DNA of 64,000 bases from contig NZ_CP095550.1 in assembly GCF_023078335.1 (NCBI RefSeq), positions 682,001 through 746,000 of the forward strand, written 5' to 3'. The DNA comes from Metabacillus endolithicus (GTDB lineage Bacteria > Bacillota > Bacilli > Bacillales > Bacillaceae). The translations under genes were made by a program, and so were the position numbers. The notes below the pieces were generated by a model. The model had not been told where the DNA came from and made no database searches. It saw only the letters and a list, made by a program, of their open reading frames with translations. Of the stretch, positions 27,133 to 38,018 are shown one piece after another; positions within the stretch are counted from its first letter, which is position 1, and each line of letters begins with the position of its first letter.

Positions 27133-29744
27133 ATGACTGAACAATATAAGAGTCGTGAAGAACGAAGAAAAAAACAGACTCAAAAAAACACGAAGAAAAA
27201 ATCAAAGAAAAAGAAACCAGGCTTTGGAAGAAAATTTTACTAAGTCTTTTGGCAATAGGGATTGTAGGAATGGTTGCAGGAGGTATTACTTTTGCAGTCA
27301 TTGTATCTGATGCTCCTCCACTTGATGATAAAAAATTAAAAGATTCATTTTCATCCAAAATATATGATATGAATGGTGAGGAAATAACCGAGTTTGGTCA
27401 AGTAAAAAGAACTTATGTTCCATACGATGATATACCTAAAGTACTTGAAAATGCCGTTTTAGCAACTGAGGATGCACGTTTTTATGAGCACAGTGGTGTT
27501 GATTTTATTCGTATAGGTGGCGCATTTGTTGCAAACGTTCAAGAAGGCTTTGGTGCCGAGGGTGGTAGTACAATTACCCAACAAGTAATCAAAAACTCTT
27601 TATTAACGAGAGATAAAACCGTGACTCGTAAAGTACAAGAATTATGGCTAGCGTTTCAATTAGAGCAAAAATATTCTAAACAAGAAATTCTTGAAATGTA
27701 TCTTAACAAAATATACTTTCCTGGTAATATATACGGCGTAGCTCAAGCAGCTGAATCATTCTACGGAAAAGCATTAAGTGAGTTAGAGCTTCATGAAGCT
27801 GCGATGATTGCTGGGATTCCACAGAGTCCAAATAACTATAATCCGAGAACAAATCCGGAAAAAGCTGAAAAACGACGTAATATTGTTTTAACCTTAATGG
27901 CTAAACATGGATTTATTACAGAAGCTGAGGCTGAAGAAGCGAAGCAGGTTCCTGTCCAATCCACTGTGATTGAACCTACAGAAAAAGCAAATCCTTACCA
28001 CGCCTTTGTAGAAGAAGTCATTGAAGAAGTAAAAGAAAAAACAGATCTTGATGCTGGTTCTGCAGGATTGGAAATCTATACAACTCTTGATCCAAAAGCA
28101 CAAGATGCGGTAGAAAATGTTTTAAACGGCGATGTTATGAACTTCCCTGATGATGAACTTCAAGCTGGAATCACTCTTCTAGATACGCAAACAGGAGAAA
28201 TTCGTGCAATTGGGGGCGGACGCAATCAACCAGTTGGTGGCTATAATTATGCTACAGATACTAGACGTCAGCCTGGTTCTACAATTAAGCCTGTACTAGA
28301 TTATGGACCAGTTATAGAGCATGATAAATGGTCTACTTTCCATCAAATCGTCGATGAACCATACACTTATAGTGATGGAACAAAAATTAATAACTGGGAT
28401 CGCTCTTACAAAGGAAAGATGTCAATCCGTCAAGCACTAGCCGATTCAAGAAATATCCCAGCTTTAAAAGCATTACAAGAAGTTGGGTTAGATAAAGCGA
28501 AGGAATTTGCACAAGGCCTTGGCATTCCACTTGATGAGATTTATGAGCCTTATGCAATTGGAGGATTCAGAGATGGAGTCTCCCCTCTTCAAATGGCAGG
28601 TGCTTTTAGTGCCTTTGGGAATAATGGAATTTATATTGAACCGCACGCTGTTAAGAAAATTGTTTTAAGTGATGGAACTGAAATCAGCTTAGAACCTGAG
28701 CCTGAGGCAGCAATGAGTGATTATACAGCATTTATGGTTACAGATATGATGAAGTCTGTTGTTGAATATGGAACTGGTAAGTCTGTTCAAATATCTGGAG
28801 TCAACATTGCTGGAAAAACAGGTACAACTAATTTTAGTGAAGATGATAAGTCAAAATATAATGTGCCTTCTGGTGCAGCAAAGGATGCTTGGTTTGTAGG
28901 TTATAATCCTAATTACACAGCAGCGGTTTGGACCGGATACAATATATCCGCAGATAGCGAAAAGGTTTATTTAGATTCTAGTGATCAAAAATTAGCAAGA
29001 GCTATGTTTAGAGAGGTCTTTTTAGAAGTTGCTAAAGGTGATACTTCTGATTTTGAACAACCTAACAGCGTTGTTCGATTAGCAGTTGAAAAAGGCTCAG
29101 ATGAAGTACTAGCAAGTGATTATACCCCTTCTAATCAGATTGCTTATGAATATTTCGTTAAAGGTTTCGAACCTAAAAAAGTCTCTAAAAAATACGAAAA
29201 ACTCGATAAGCCTTCAGATTTAAACATTAACTATGACCAGGTAACAAATTCTATAAGCATAAACTGGGGTTATAATGAAGATGCATTAGATGGATTATCT
29301 TTTGAAGTAAGACAGTCTATTGACGGCGGAGCATATGAAGTCGTCAGTCAATCAGCATCTACTTCATATCAGATAGCAGATGTTACACCAGGATCTACTT
29401 ACGCTTTCCAAGTAATTGCTGTTAGTGGCAATAATCGAAGTGATGCAGCTGCCACTCAACTACAGGTACCAGAACCTGATGTTGACGTACCTGAACTTCC
29501 AGGAGATGACGAAGAAGGTCAAAATGAGGATGATCAAGAAGATGAAGATTCTGGAGAAGGTAATGGGAATGGTAATGGCAACGGGGAGCAAAACGGTAAT
29601 GGAAATGGAAATGGTAACGGAAATGGTAATGATAGCGGAAACGAAGATGAAAGTGAGGATGGTACTGAACAGGATATAGAAGGCGAACAAACTGATCCTG
29701 ATGTAGAAACTACTGTACCTCCTACTGAAAACACTGGACAATAA
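27133..29744 (+). pseudogene. ponA: Class A penicillin-binding protein 1 (PonA), frameshift near the N-terminus
   Basis: Bifunctional peptidoglycan glycosyltransferase/transpeptidase, ~870 residues if repaired. From ATG 27133 the basic cytoplasmic tail reads to KKKKPG; one base is then missing near 27220-27222 and the frame resumes as LWKKILLSLLAIGIVGMV, the membrane anchor. GT51 motifs: EDARFYEHSGVD and EGGSTITQQ. Transpeptidase motifs: PGSTIKP (SxxK), SRN and KTGTT. Then a fibronectin type III domain and an acidic Gly-Asn repeat tail. GpsB, its septum/side-wall shuttle, is at 16397. An essential-type enzyme with one small indel suggests sequence error. Confidence 0.9.
29550..29642 (+). repeat. 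Asn-Gly dipeptide repeat in the ponA tail
   Basis: Repeated GGTAATGG/AAATGG units encode an acidic lead-in followed by two runs of Gly-Asn repeats (interrupted by EQ) at the C-terminal end of PonA. Low-complexity linker, likely extracytoplasmic and length-variable. Confidence 0.7.
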
Positions 29745-29759
29745 TCGTATAGATTATAT

Positions 29760-29792
29760 CGAAAGAACCGATCATTGGATCGGTTCTTTTCT
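29760..29792 (+). terminator. Terminator of ponA
   Basis: AAAGAACCGATC/GATCGGTTCTTT with a four-base loop and a T-rich tail on the plus strand. Confidence 0.85.
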
Positions 29793-29799
29793 TATGTAA

Positions 29800-29839
29800 T
29801 AAAAAAGGAATTATCCGTTTTCATAGCGAATAATTCCTA
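29800..29839 (-). terminator. Terminator of ypoC
   Basis: GGAATTAT/ATAATTCC hairpin with TTTTTTATTAC on the minus strand, ending the nth-ypoC unit. Confidence 0.7.
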
Positions 29840-30364
29840 CAGTTTATTCATTGCAAGAGCCTTGTAAAATGATTTTTCCAGTTCCGCAAAAAGTTGCTCT
29901 AACTGAACAAAAGCATGATATTGATATGGGTTATCGATTATAAATTGGAGTCTCTCCTCACAATTTACCGGTTTTAATAGCATCTTATTTATACTCATCG
30001 CATAGACCTTAATTGCTTGAACTGATCTTTTGTTCATCCAATGTAAACAAACAATATAAAGTGATAGACATTTTAAAAGTGATTTCTTTTGCAAATCACT
30101 TTTATCTCGTTTCATAAATCCTTCCTTAGCCTTTAACATCAGTTGTTTCCAAACATTAAACAAAACCGGAACACATTCTTTCGGATGATTCCAGGGCAAA
30201 TTCTCTACTTCTTGTGCTTGTTGTATGGCAAGCATGTCAAAATAAAAAGGTTCTTTTAACAAAATTTCATTAACTTCATTGTGTAGTACACAAAAATGTG
30301 TTTGGTTTTGAAAAAAAGGTGTACCTCTAAAGATATCAGGTATCTTGTACAGTTTATTTTGCAT
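29837..30364 (-). CDS. ypoC: YpoC family protein
   Basis: 175 residues of the YpoC family (unknown function), mainly helical with many aromatic residues. A recognisable block is ENLPWNHPKECVPVLFNVWK. The ATG at 30364 lies inside the 3' end of nth (11-base overlap), so it is translated with the nuclease as in B. subtilis. No membrane segment or signal peptide. Confidence 0.8.
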   Translation of the reverse strand: MQNKLYKIPDIFRGTPFFQNQTHFCVLHNEVNEILLKEPFYFDMLAIQQAQEVENLPWNHPKECVPVLFNVWKQLMLKAKEGFMKRDKSDLQKKSLLKCLSLYIVCLHWMNKRSVQAIKVYAMSINKMLLKPVNCEERLQFIIDNPYQYHAFVQLEQLFAELEKSFYKALAMNKL

Positions 30365-31019
30365 GTGCAGCTTTTCCTTTTTTCATTCTTTTTTGCCCTT
30401 CTCTACATAAATGAAGCAGTGGACAAATTTCACATTGTGGAGATTGAGCCTTACAATGGTACCTTCCGAAGAAAATTAAACGATGATGTGTATCTGACCA
30501 TTCTTCTTTTGGAACTTTTCTCATCAAAGTCTTCTCTACTTCTAATACTGAATCCTTCCATCTGCAAATACCCAGGCGTTTACTTACCCTTTCTACATGA
30601 GTATCAACAGCAATTGCAGGTACACCAAATGCAACTGACATTACAACATTTGCTGTTTTTCTTCCAACTCCAGCTAACTTTGTTAACTCTGTGTGATCAT
30701 TTGGCACTTCTCCATTATAATGTTCGAGTAAAGTTTCACAAAGTTTACGAATGTTCTTCGCTTTATTTCGATATAATCCAATTGACCTGATGTCTGACTG
30801 TAATTCTTCTAGTGAGACAGCAAGGTAATCTTCAGGTTTTTTATATTTTTGAAATAAATTTTTTGTTACTTTATTTACTAAAGCATCAGTGCATTGAGCA
30901 GATAATGCCACAGCTATGACTAATTCAAAGGGATTGTCATGAATTAGTTCACAATGAGCGTCTGGAAACATCTCTGTCATCGTATCTAGACACTCGCGAA
31001 TTTGAACTTTTGTTAACAT
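30354..31019 (-). CDS. nth: Endonuclease III
   Basis: 221 residues. A DNA glycosylase/AP lyase for oxidised pyrimidines. It shows the helix-hairpin-helix LAGVGRKTANVV, catalytic Lys (in GRKTAN) and Asp (AVDTHVERVSKRL), and the C-x6-C-x2-C-x5-C iron-sulphur loop at the C-terminus (CKAQSPQCEICPLLHLC). I use the ATG at 31019; a GTG four codons earlier has no better ribosome site. Confidence 0.94.
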   Translation of the reverse strand: MLTKVQIRECLDTMTEMFPDAHCELIHDNPFELVIAVALSAQCTDALVNKVTKNLFQKYKKPEDYLAVSLEELQSDIRSIGLYRNKAKNIRKLCETLLEHYNGEVPNDHTELTKLAGVGRKTANVVMSVAFGVPAIAVDTHVERVSKRLGICRWKDSVLEVEKTLMRKVPKEEWSDTHHRLIFFGRYHCKAQSPQCEICPLLHLCREGQKRMKKGKAAHAK

Positions 31020-31084
31020 CTTCTCACCCACTTCTCTACTTGAATTTTTTCATTTAAAAAGATAAGATTCGTACACTAGAACGT

Positions 31085-31111
31085 AAGAAAAAAGAGCTAA
31101 AATTTTAGCTC
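31085..31111 (-). terminator. Terminator of dnaD
   Basis: Perfect palindrome GAGCTAAAATTTTAGCTC (31094-31111) with TTTTTTCTT on the minus strand, overlapping the end of dnaD. Confidence 0.7.
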
Positions 31112-31809
31112 TCAAGCCAGTTATAAAAGGGAACTTTTCTTTCATAATTCTCTGGATTACTTTGAGTTTTGGATGTAGTGCCCTGATTTTGACGGAACTT
31201 TTTAGCATAGTTTCGTGCTTGCTCAATTGTACGAATTCCGTTCTTTTTCCACTCAAAAAGAATCCGATCAATGTATCTAAAGTTCAATTTTCCTGACATA
31301 ACAGATTCTCTTAATGCCGCTTTAATAATAACAGGATCATAATCGTCTTGATCAATCCAAATAGCTAGAGTTTCACACTCAAATGGTGATAGTGGTCTTC
31401 CGAATTCATTTTCGAAAATTGTATATAAACTCTCATCCTCTTTTTGGCTTTGTTCCTGAGTTTTTTTCTGACTTTCATTAATTAAATATGTGTATAACTT
31501 ATCCCATAGTGGTTTAAGTGAGTAATATTCAAATAAAATTGTGTCTTGTTCACTCTCTTCAATCATTAAAAACCCTTTTTGAATTAAAGTTCTTAAAATA
31601 GACGTACATTCAGATGTTGAAATTGACATATGCTGAGATAGTTCAGTTGGAGTAGGAAATTGGTTTCCGTTCTCCTTATATTTTTTCACTTGAAGAATGA
31701 GCATAAATTCAAGTTCATTTAAGCCTAATTTTGCATAATAATTAAAAAGCATAACCGGAATGGAAACATGTCCTGCTTCTTGGAGAAAGATGAATTGTTC
31801 TTTATTCAT
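31105..31809 (-). CDS. dnaD: Replication-initiation protein DnaD
   Basis: 234 residues. The N-terminal winged-helix oligomerisation domain (LNELEFMLILQVKKYKENGN) is followed by the C-terminal DnaD/DnaB2 domain with EFGRPLSPFECETLAIWIDQ and FRYIDRILFEWKKNGI. It acts with DnaA and DnaB in helicase loading at oriC and in restart. I use the ATG at 31809 (AGGGGTG upstream); a longer start would add 11 residues. Confidence 0.94.
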   Translation of the reverse strand: MNKEQFIFLQEAGHVSIPVMLFNYYAKLGLNELEFMLILQVKKYKENGNQFPTPTELSQHMSISTSECTSILRTLIQKGFLMIEESEQDTILFEYYSLKPLWDKLYTYLINESQKKTQEQSQKEDESLYTIFENEFGRPLSPFECETLAIWIDQDDYDPVIIKAALRESVMSGKLNFRYIDRILFEWKKNGIRTIEQARNYAKKFRQNQGTTSKTQSNPENYERKVPFYNWLES

Positions 31810-31943
31810 ATTCACACCCCTTACCTTAGTGTAGTATACCATGACAAGCTACTACATTGTATAAAATAAACTTCGGTTGTTTTTGCCATATAAGGAAATC
31901 AACAGCTTACTTAATTTGTTTGTATTTGTTCAATAAGAATGAA

Positions 31944-31977
31944 AAAACCGACTCAGGTAGAGTCAGTTTTTTTATCT
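31944..31977 (-). terminator. Terminator of asnS
   Basis: Hairpin formed by AACCGACTC and GAGTCAGTT with TTTTTTCATT on the minus strand. Confidence 0.8.
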
Positions 31978-31979
31978 TC

Positions 31980-33272
31980 TTATGGGTAAAGTCTGTTTAA
32001 TAAACGAGGGAATGGAATTGTTTCACGAACATGTTCAACCCCACTTAACCATGCCACTGTTCTCTCAAGACCTAAGCCAAATCCAGAATGTGGTACAGAA
32101 CCATACTTTCTAAGCTGTAGATACCATTCATAAGCTTGTTCGTCTAATTGATGCTCTTCTATACGTTGTTTAAGCAATCGCTCATCATGAATACGCTCAG
32201 AGCCACCAATGATTTCTCCATAGCCTTCAGGTGCAATTAAATCTGCACACAGCACAACCTCTTCACGGTTAGGATCCGGTTGCATATAAAAAGGTTTTAA
32301 GCTTGTTGGATAATGTGTAATAAATACAGGTTTATCAAAGCTCTCTGCGATTGCTGTTTCATGTGGAGCACCAAAATCGTCTCCCCATTTAATATCTGTA
32401 AATCCTTTTTCTTGAAGAAACTTAATTGCATCATCATACGTAATTCTTGGGAAAGGTGCCTTTATTTTTTCTAATTTAGATGTATCTCTACCTAATGTAT
32501 TTAGTTCAAGTGAACAATTTTCTAAGACACTTTGGGTAATATATGATACATATGCTTCTTGTACTTGAAGATTATCTTCAAATTCATAAAAAGCCATTTC
32601 AGGCTCAATCATCCAAAATTCTATAAGATGGCGGCGTGTTTTTGATTTTTCTGCTCGGAAAGTAGGACCAAACGAAAATACCTTTCCTAACGCCATTGCT
32701 GCTGCTTCCATGTATAATTGGCCACTTTGAGATAAATAGGCATCCTCATCAAAGTATTTTGTATGAAATAATTCAGATGTTCCTTCCGGTGCACTTCCGG
32801 TTAAAATTGGAGGATCAACTTTAACAAAACCTTCTTTATTAAAAAATTCATATGTTGATCTAATGATTTCGTTTCTAATTTTCATTACTGCATGCTGACG
32901 TTTAGAACGAAGCCATAAATGGCGGTGATCCATTAGAAATTCTGTTCCATGTTCTTTTGGTGTTATAGGATAATCAACAGATTCAGAAATAACGCGAATA
33001 TTTGTAACCCCTAATTCATAACCAAAGGGAGAACGTTCATCTACCTTAACGATTCCAGATACATAAAGAGATGTTTCTTGAGTAATAGACTTTGCATTTT
33101 GGAAAACCTCTTCTGCAACCTCAGCCTTTACTACAACTCCTTGAATAAAGCCTGTACCATCTCTTAATTGAAGAAAAGCAATTTTGCCACTTGAGCGTTT
33201 ATTTGAAAGCCATGCTCCTATTGTTACTTCTTGTCCAACATATTTTCCAACTTCTGCAATTGTTGTTTTCAC
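31980..33272 (-). CDS. asnS: Asparaginyl-tRNA synthetase
   Basis: 430 residues. Class IIb synthetase: N-terminal OB-fold anticodon domain ([20 protein letters not shown]), then motif 2 [21 protein letters not shown] and motif 3 [18 protein letters not shown] start at 33272 behind GGAGGG. In B. subtilis aspB and ypmB precede asnS; here only ypmB does. No T-box leader is visible in the 134-bp upstream gap. Confidence 0.95.
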   Translation of the reverse strand: MKTTIAEVGKYVGQEVTIGAWLSNKRSSGKIAFLQLRDGTGFIQGVVVKAEVAEEVFQNAKSITQETSLYVSGIVKVDERSPFGYELGVTNIRVISESVDYPITPKEHGTEFLMDHRHLWLRSKRQHAVMKIRNEIIRSTYEFFNKEGFVKVDPPILTGSAPEGTSELFHTKYFDEDAYLSQSGQLYMEAAAMALGKVFSFGPTFRAEKSKTRRHLIEFWMIEPEMAFYEFEDNLQVQEAYVSYITQSVLENCSLELNTLGRDTSKLEKIKAPFPRITYDDAIKFLQEKGFTDIKWGDDFGAPHETAIAESFDKPVFITHYPTSLKPFYMQPDPNREEVVLCADLIAPEGYGEIIGGSERIHDERLLKQRIEEHQLDEQAYEWYLQLRKYGSVPHSGFGLGLERTVAWLSGVEHVRETIPFPRLLNRLYP

Positions 33273-33406
33273 GTATAAATTCCCTCCATCAGCTGCGATG
33301 TCTACTTTTTATGTATTTTCTTCATCATTTTATTATACGTTTTTTATAATATGGTCGCAATGTTTCCAAAATAAGCCGAAACTTTCCGATTATTTCTACA
33401 CCTTTA

Positions 33407-33915
33407 TTAAGATGAAGTTTTTGTTTTTAATGCCATATGTTTAATAATTTCACCATCATAAAAATTCACATAATCAAACGTATATCGATCAGATTCGTCT
33501 TTGTATTTCACTTCCCAAATAGGTATTTCATCATCCATACCTAACCGAACACTTATGATTTCTACTGGAAACTGTATTCATTATTAACCTTTTTAAGTGC
33601 TTCATTCTTTGTTATACCAGAAGACTGTTTTTTCACTAACATTTTATCTTCTTTATCCTTTTTGTACACCCAGACGTATACACCCTCATTATTTGTTTTT
33701 TCGCCTGTTAATACATGATATTGATTATCACTATTAAAAGTCGTAATTTCCGTTATAGTCGAAAGATTTGCTGATTCCATAGCTATTTTTTTCGATTGCT
33801 CATGACCATTCGTGTATTGTTCTCTTGCAGCCTGATATGTTGCTGTAAAAATCCATACAGCTGCAATAAAAATTATTGAGAATACAGCAATGAATGTCCA
33901 AGTTTTTCTACCCAT
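33407..33915 (-). pseudogene. ypmB: YpmB family membrane-anchored protein, one frameshift
   Basis: ~169 residues if repaired. N-terminal membrane anchor (WTFIAVFSIIFIAAVWIF), then a PepSY-like beta-rich extracellular region. The first frame ends early (EYSFQ then stop at 33562). In the next frame it continues PVEIISVRLGMDDEIPIWEV, KYKDESDRYTFDYVNFYDGE and ends in KTKTSS, with TAA at 33407-33409. One base is missing in a T-run near 33568-33572. Function unknown; it precedes asnS. Confidence 0.75.
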
Positions 33916-33929
33916 ATCGTTAACCCTTT

Positions 33930-34100
33930 CTAAGTACGGTATATAGTAAATACTGCTTTTGATTTATCTTCCTGATCAAGAGCAAGACCAAACATTAAAT
34001 CATCTCTTTTTAATGTTCTGTTCAGTAAGTCAACGACTTTATATAAATCATCAGAATGATCTACAGTTACAGTTGATACAATTTCAATTTTACTTTCCAT
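33930..34100 (-). CDS. ypmA: YpmA family protein
   Basis: 56 residues from ATG at 34100 with GGGAGG upstream, beginning MESKIEIVSTVTVDHSDDLY and ending AVFTIYRT, as in B. subtilis YpmA of about the same length. A small alpha/beta protein of unknown function lying between dinG and ypmB. Confidence 0.8.
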   Translation of the reverse strand: MESKIEIVSTVTVDHSDDLYKVVDLLNRTLKRDDLMFGLALDQEDKSKAVFTIYRT

Positions 34101-34281
34101 AGCTTTTTCCTCCCACATAAAAACAAATATTGTAACTTATATGTCTGCCTAGTCTGGATACAATAACATTACAACAACATCTATTTGTTGTAACCACGAT
34201 TTATTATAACAGGTGTCATTAAGTAACGTGAAAATAAATTTCTCCTAGCTCACACCAAATCTTCGTGGCTGATTCAGCAGA

Positions 34282-37109
34282 TCAGCCACCCTTTTTGTTA
34301 TTAATCCAATGATCAATAGAATGTGTAAGATGATGCATTGGTTTTGACACTATATCGATAGATGGTATTGACGCTAAAAAATCTTTTCCATATCTTGACG
34401 TAATAATGCGATTGTCTAAGACAAACAGAATACCACGGTCATCTTCATGCCTAATTAATCGCCCGAACCCCTGTTTAAATCTTAGGATAGCCTCTGGCAG
34501 TGAATAATCGTAAAAAGAGTTTGCACCTTGTTCTTCCATATATTCACTTGTTGCAGCCACGACAGGATCATCCGGAGAAGCAAATGGAAGTCGAACAATC
34601 ATAAGAGCCTTTAGATCCTCTCCTGGGAAATCAACTCCTTCCCAAAAGCTGCTTGTGCCTAACAAAATGGCCTTGTCAAATTGTTTGAAATTTTTCGTTA
34701 GTCTTGATCTACTTCCACTTCCCGTTCCTTGCCCCATTATCGCAAAATCCTCTAATGTTACATCTTCTTTAACAATTTGATACGTTTTTCTCAACATCTC
34801 ATAAGAAGTAAATAAAACGAGCATTTTTCCATTTGAAATTTGAGCTACAGTTCCAATATGCGCTGCAATTGCCTCAGAGTATTCTTCGATAGAAACCTCA
34901 TTTACTACAGGCATATCAGTTGGAACAAACAATTTCACCTGTTTTTCATAGTCAAACGATGAATCTAATACAACCTGCTTCGGGAAAAAATCAGCTAGTC
35001 CTATATTATTAATGAAATAGGAGAAAGATTTTTTTACTGTTAAAGTGGCAGAAGTAAGCACTGCACTTTGTACGTGAGCAAAGAACTTATCTGCTAAGTA
35101 TTCTGAAACCTGTACAGGTTGAGCGTAAATATAAACGGCATTTTTAGCACCTTTTGATTCAATTTCAATCCATTTAACAACCGAATCATATTCCTCAAAA
35201 AATAAAAATTCAATATTTTTCTTATACACATTCATTTTCACGATTACTTTTCTTATGTTTTCAATCGTTAACTTCTCTGTAATCGATAATTCTATTGTTG
35301 AAATTTGATCAAATTTTGCAAGTTCTGTTTCCATTAACTTCAAAAGATCGTGGATCATAAATTGAATTCTATTTGCCAACTCCAGGATTGAATTCCATGT
35401 TCGATTATTCTCTTTTTCTGATTGAAGTCGATATGAGGTACGATTTAAAAATGAATCTTTTTTTCTTTTTAGAACATAGGCGTGAAGACCTGAAAAAAAT
35501 TGTTGTGTTTCTTCTTGTAGCTCCATTAAGATCTGCTCTAGTTTTTGTGAAAAAGTAGAGCTTTCAAGATGAAACTTTTGCTGACATTGAATAAATTTCT
35601 TTAAAAGACCATTTGTATGCAAAGAACCTAATGAGTTCATCATGTAGTTAAGCTCTAAATAATGTAATTTGATTCCAAGTTGTTCAGTAGCTACATGCTG
35701 AAAATGATGTGCTTCATCAACTATGACTTCCTGATAATGAGGCAAGATTTTTTGTTCTCTCTCAACATCAGATAAAAGCATTGCATGATTGGTTATGATA
35801 ATATTCGCCGCTGATGCTTTTGTCCTTGCTTTTTGATAGAAACATGTCGAAGAAAATGGGTTATTATGAAAGGAAGAATTGTCTACATGTAGGTTCTCCC
35901 ATAACGTTCTTCCACCAGATGGAAGGTTTAACTCGTCTACATCACCAGTTTCTGTTTGTGTTAACCAAATCAATATTTGGGCCTTCGCCAATATAAAGTC
36001 ATAATTATCATCTAAATCATTTAGTGATTGTTCAAACTTCTGCAAACATAAATAATGGCGCTGCCCTTTTAAAATCGTTGCTATAAAAGGAAAAGGTAAA
36101 ACCTTCTGTAAAAAAGGAATTTCTTTTTCAAGTATTTGTGTTTGTAGATGATTTGTATGTGTGCTGACGATTAACGGTCTTTTCTCTTTTATCGAGTGTA
36201 TTAAAGCTGGAACAAGATATCCAATTGTTTTGCCACTTCCAGTACCAGCTTCAATCATACTGTGCTGATGAGTAGAAAATGCGTCCAACACTTCATTCAT
36301 CATTTTTAGCTGCCCTGATCGTACATGATAGGTTGGTAATACTTTTGTAATGCTTTCCCGTCCATTCATAAAAATGTTTAGTATGTTATCACTTCTAATT
36401 CAACGCTTTTCTCCCCAGGCTCCATAGTGTCAATTTGCTTTTTGATCGCAAGTGTACGAACAATTTCTACATCAGGATTTCCTTGTTCCCTTAACGTTAT
36501 AAGTTTCTTAGATAGTAATTCTTCAAGTATTTCCTCTGCATCACTTATAAAAGAGCCTGCCAGTTTTATTAGCTGCTGTAGAGTGATAATTGGTAAGTCA
36601 TTTAACTTTTTAAAAATATGTAGTAATAGTAAAGCTGTTGCTTCTGCATCACTATCAGCTCGATGAGGATTAACATGCAGCATATTAAATTCATCACTTA
36701 AATCAGATAATTTATAACTTTTTTCAGTCGGAAAAGCCATTCTCGTTAATTCCACTGTATCTAGAATGGGCCCTGAAAAATAATACCCATAACTTTTAAA
36801 CTCCTCTTGTAAAAAAGACAAATCAAAATAAACGTTATGAGCGACAAAAAAAGCATCCGTTAACATGTTATGTAGTTCTTCAGCAATTTCACCAAACGTA
36901 GGAGCACCTTCCACCATATGATTTGAGATTCCTGTTAGCTGTTCAATAAAAGGTGGTATTTCTTGCATAGGATTAACAAAGCTCATATACCGATCAACAA
37001 TTTCACCATTCTCAATTGTAACAGCAGCAACCTGAATGATTTTGTCCCCTTTTTTGGGCGAATTACCAGTTGTTTCTATATCGATCACAACATAACGTTG
37101 TTCTTTCAT
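34282..37109 (-). pseudogene. dinG: DinG-type 3'-5' exonuclease with helicase-like domain, one frameshift
   Basis: ~942 residues if repaired (B. subtilis DinG ~931). Residues 1-~170 are a DEDDh exonuclease (VIDIETTG, VAHNVYFDLSFL, HRADSDAEAT). The C-terminal ~690 residues are an XPD-like helicase with EAGTGSGKTIGYL, VDEAHH, WEGVDFPGEDL and RFKQGFGRLIR. The cysteine cluster of E. coli DinG is missing. The frame breaks near 36388-36393 between SVELEV and DNILNIFMNGRESITK; one base restores a continuous protein, so this is one fused gene, not two. Start ATG 37109 after GAGGTG. The B. subtilis protein is reported mainly as a single-strand exonuclease. Confidence 0.82.
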
Positions 37110-37480
37110 AAATAACACCTCAATTTATTTCAAAAACGAAAAACTGTTTTATTCATACTCTTTGCTGACTATTAGTTTACCCCAATACGTGTAAGTTTTA
37201 AATAACTTTAGAATATACTAGGCTAATACCATTCATTTTTTCACACTATTCCGTAGAGTACGATGTGTATGGTACAATCCTTTCACTGAGTGTGTATTCG
37301 AAAAGGTAAGTTACTTGAATCAATTTCATAATGTATCATTTGTTACCAAAAAACGTATGAATTTTACTTTATTAGTATTTTTATCCGTGTATTGTTTATT
37401 AACAAGTTCAGGATAAAGAAAAATGTTCGTTTTTTGATTTAAGTGTTATTATTATGAAATTAACTCACTTAAAAGAAAAT
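37110..37480. other. Gene-free interval between dinG and panD
   Basis: About 370 bp, AT-rich. I see no ORF with a ribosome site, no structured RNA and no convincing promoter pair, so the dinG promoter presumably lies here but cannot be assigned. Confidence 0.5.
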
Positions 37481-37483
37481 AAA

Positions 37484-37556
37484 AAAGACCTACTCTATAA
37501 TGACTTCTCTCATGGAAAAAGCGGAAATATTGAAAGTCATTTTGAGTCAGGTCTTA
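37484..37556 (-). terminator. Long-stem terminator of panD
   Basis: Long imperfect stem: AAGACCT...ACTC...AATGACTT pairs with AAGTCATT...GAGT...AGGTCTT around a ~30-base loop, then TTTTTATTTT on the minus strand. Confidence 0.75.
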
Positions 37557-37565
37557 TTTGTTTTG

Positions 37566-37949
37566 TTATAAAATTGTTGCAGCTGGTTCTTGACCTAAAA
37601 TTTCTACAATTTTATTATTTTCATTCATAATAGCAATTTTTGGTTGGTGAGTAGGTAGTTTCTCTTCCTGTACCATTGTATAAGTAAGAATGATGACTAC
37701 GTCTCCTTCTTGAACAAGCCTTGCAGCAGCACCATTTAAACATACAACCCCACTGCCTCTTTTACCCGGAATAATATAGGTCTCAAATCGTGCACCGTTG
37801 TTATTATTAACAATTTGCACTTTTTCGTTTGCCACCATACCGACAGCATCGATAATGTCTTCGTCTATAGTAATACTACCAACGTAATTCAAATTAGCCT
37901 CTGTTACACGAGCACGATGTATTTTAGCATTCAACATTGTACGAAACAT
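37566..37949 (-). CDS. panD: Aspartate 1-decarboxylase
   Basis: 127 residues. Makes beta-alanine for pantothenate. The self-cleavage site that yields the pyruvoyl group is in NYVGSITID (Gly-Ser). The family end [18 protein letters not shown] is present. Last gene of panB-panC-panD and followed by a terminator. Confidence 0.95.
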   Translation of the reverse strand: MFRTMLNAKIHRARVTEANLNYVGSITIDEDIIDAVGMVANEKVQIVNNNNGARFETYIIPGKRGSGVVCLNGAAARLVQEGDVVIILTYTMVQEEKLPTHQPKIAIMNENNKIVEILGQEPAATIL

Positions 37950-38018
37950 TTGGCTCTCCCTCTTTTCATATATTTATCTATATTTTTAACACTCTAACTG
38001 AGCTATTATTTAATGCAA

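Noticed and set aside
29460..29741. Long minus-strand and alternate-frame open readings over the ponA tail
   Set aside because: They are products of the GGTAATGG repeat read in other frames; ponA itself is convincing.
33273..33406. T-box leader for asnS
   Set aside because: The interval is too short and lacks the conserved T-box core sequence in either orientation.
34265..34300. Hairpin GTGGCTGAT/ATCAGCCAC at the end of dinG as a terminator
   Set aside because: The T-rich side is on the plus strand, while dinG runs on the minus strand and no plus-strand gene ends here, so its role is unclear.
36370..37109. Separate exonuclease gene upstream of a shorter dinG helicase
   Set aside because: One added base fuses the two into a continuous DinG-length protein with the linker DNILNIFMNGRESITK, as in B. 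subtilis, so I treat them as one frameshifted gene.
37349..37410. 19-codon plus-strand ORF in the dinG-panD gap
   Set aside because: No ribosome site and no promoter or conservation argument.
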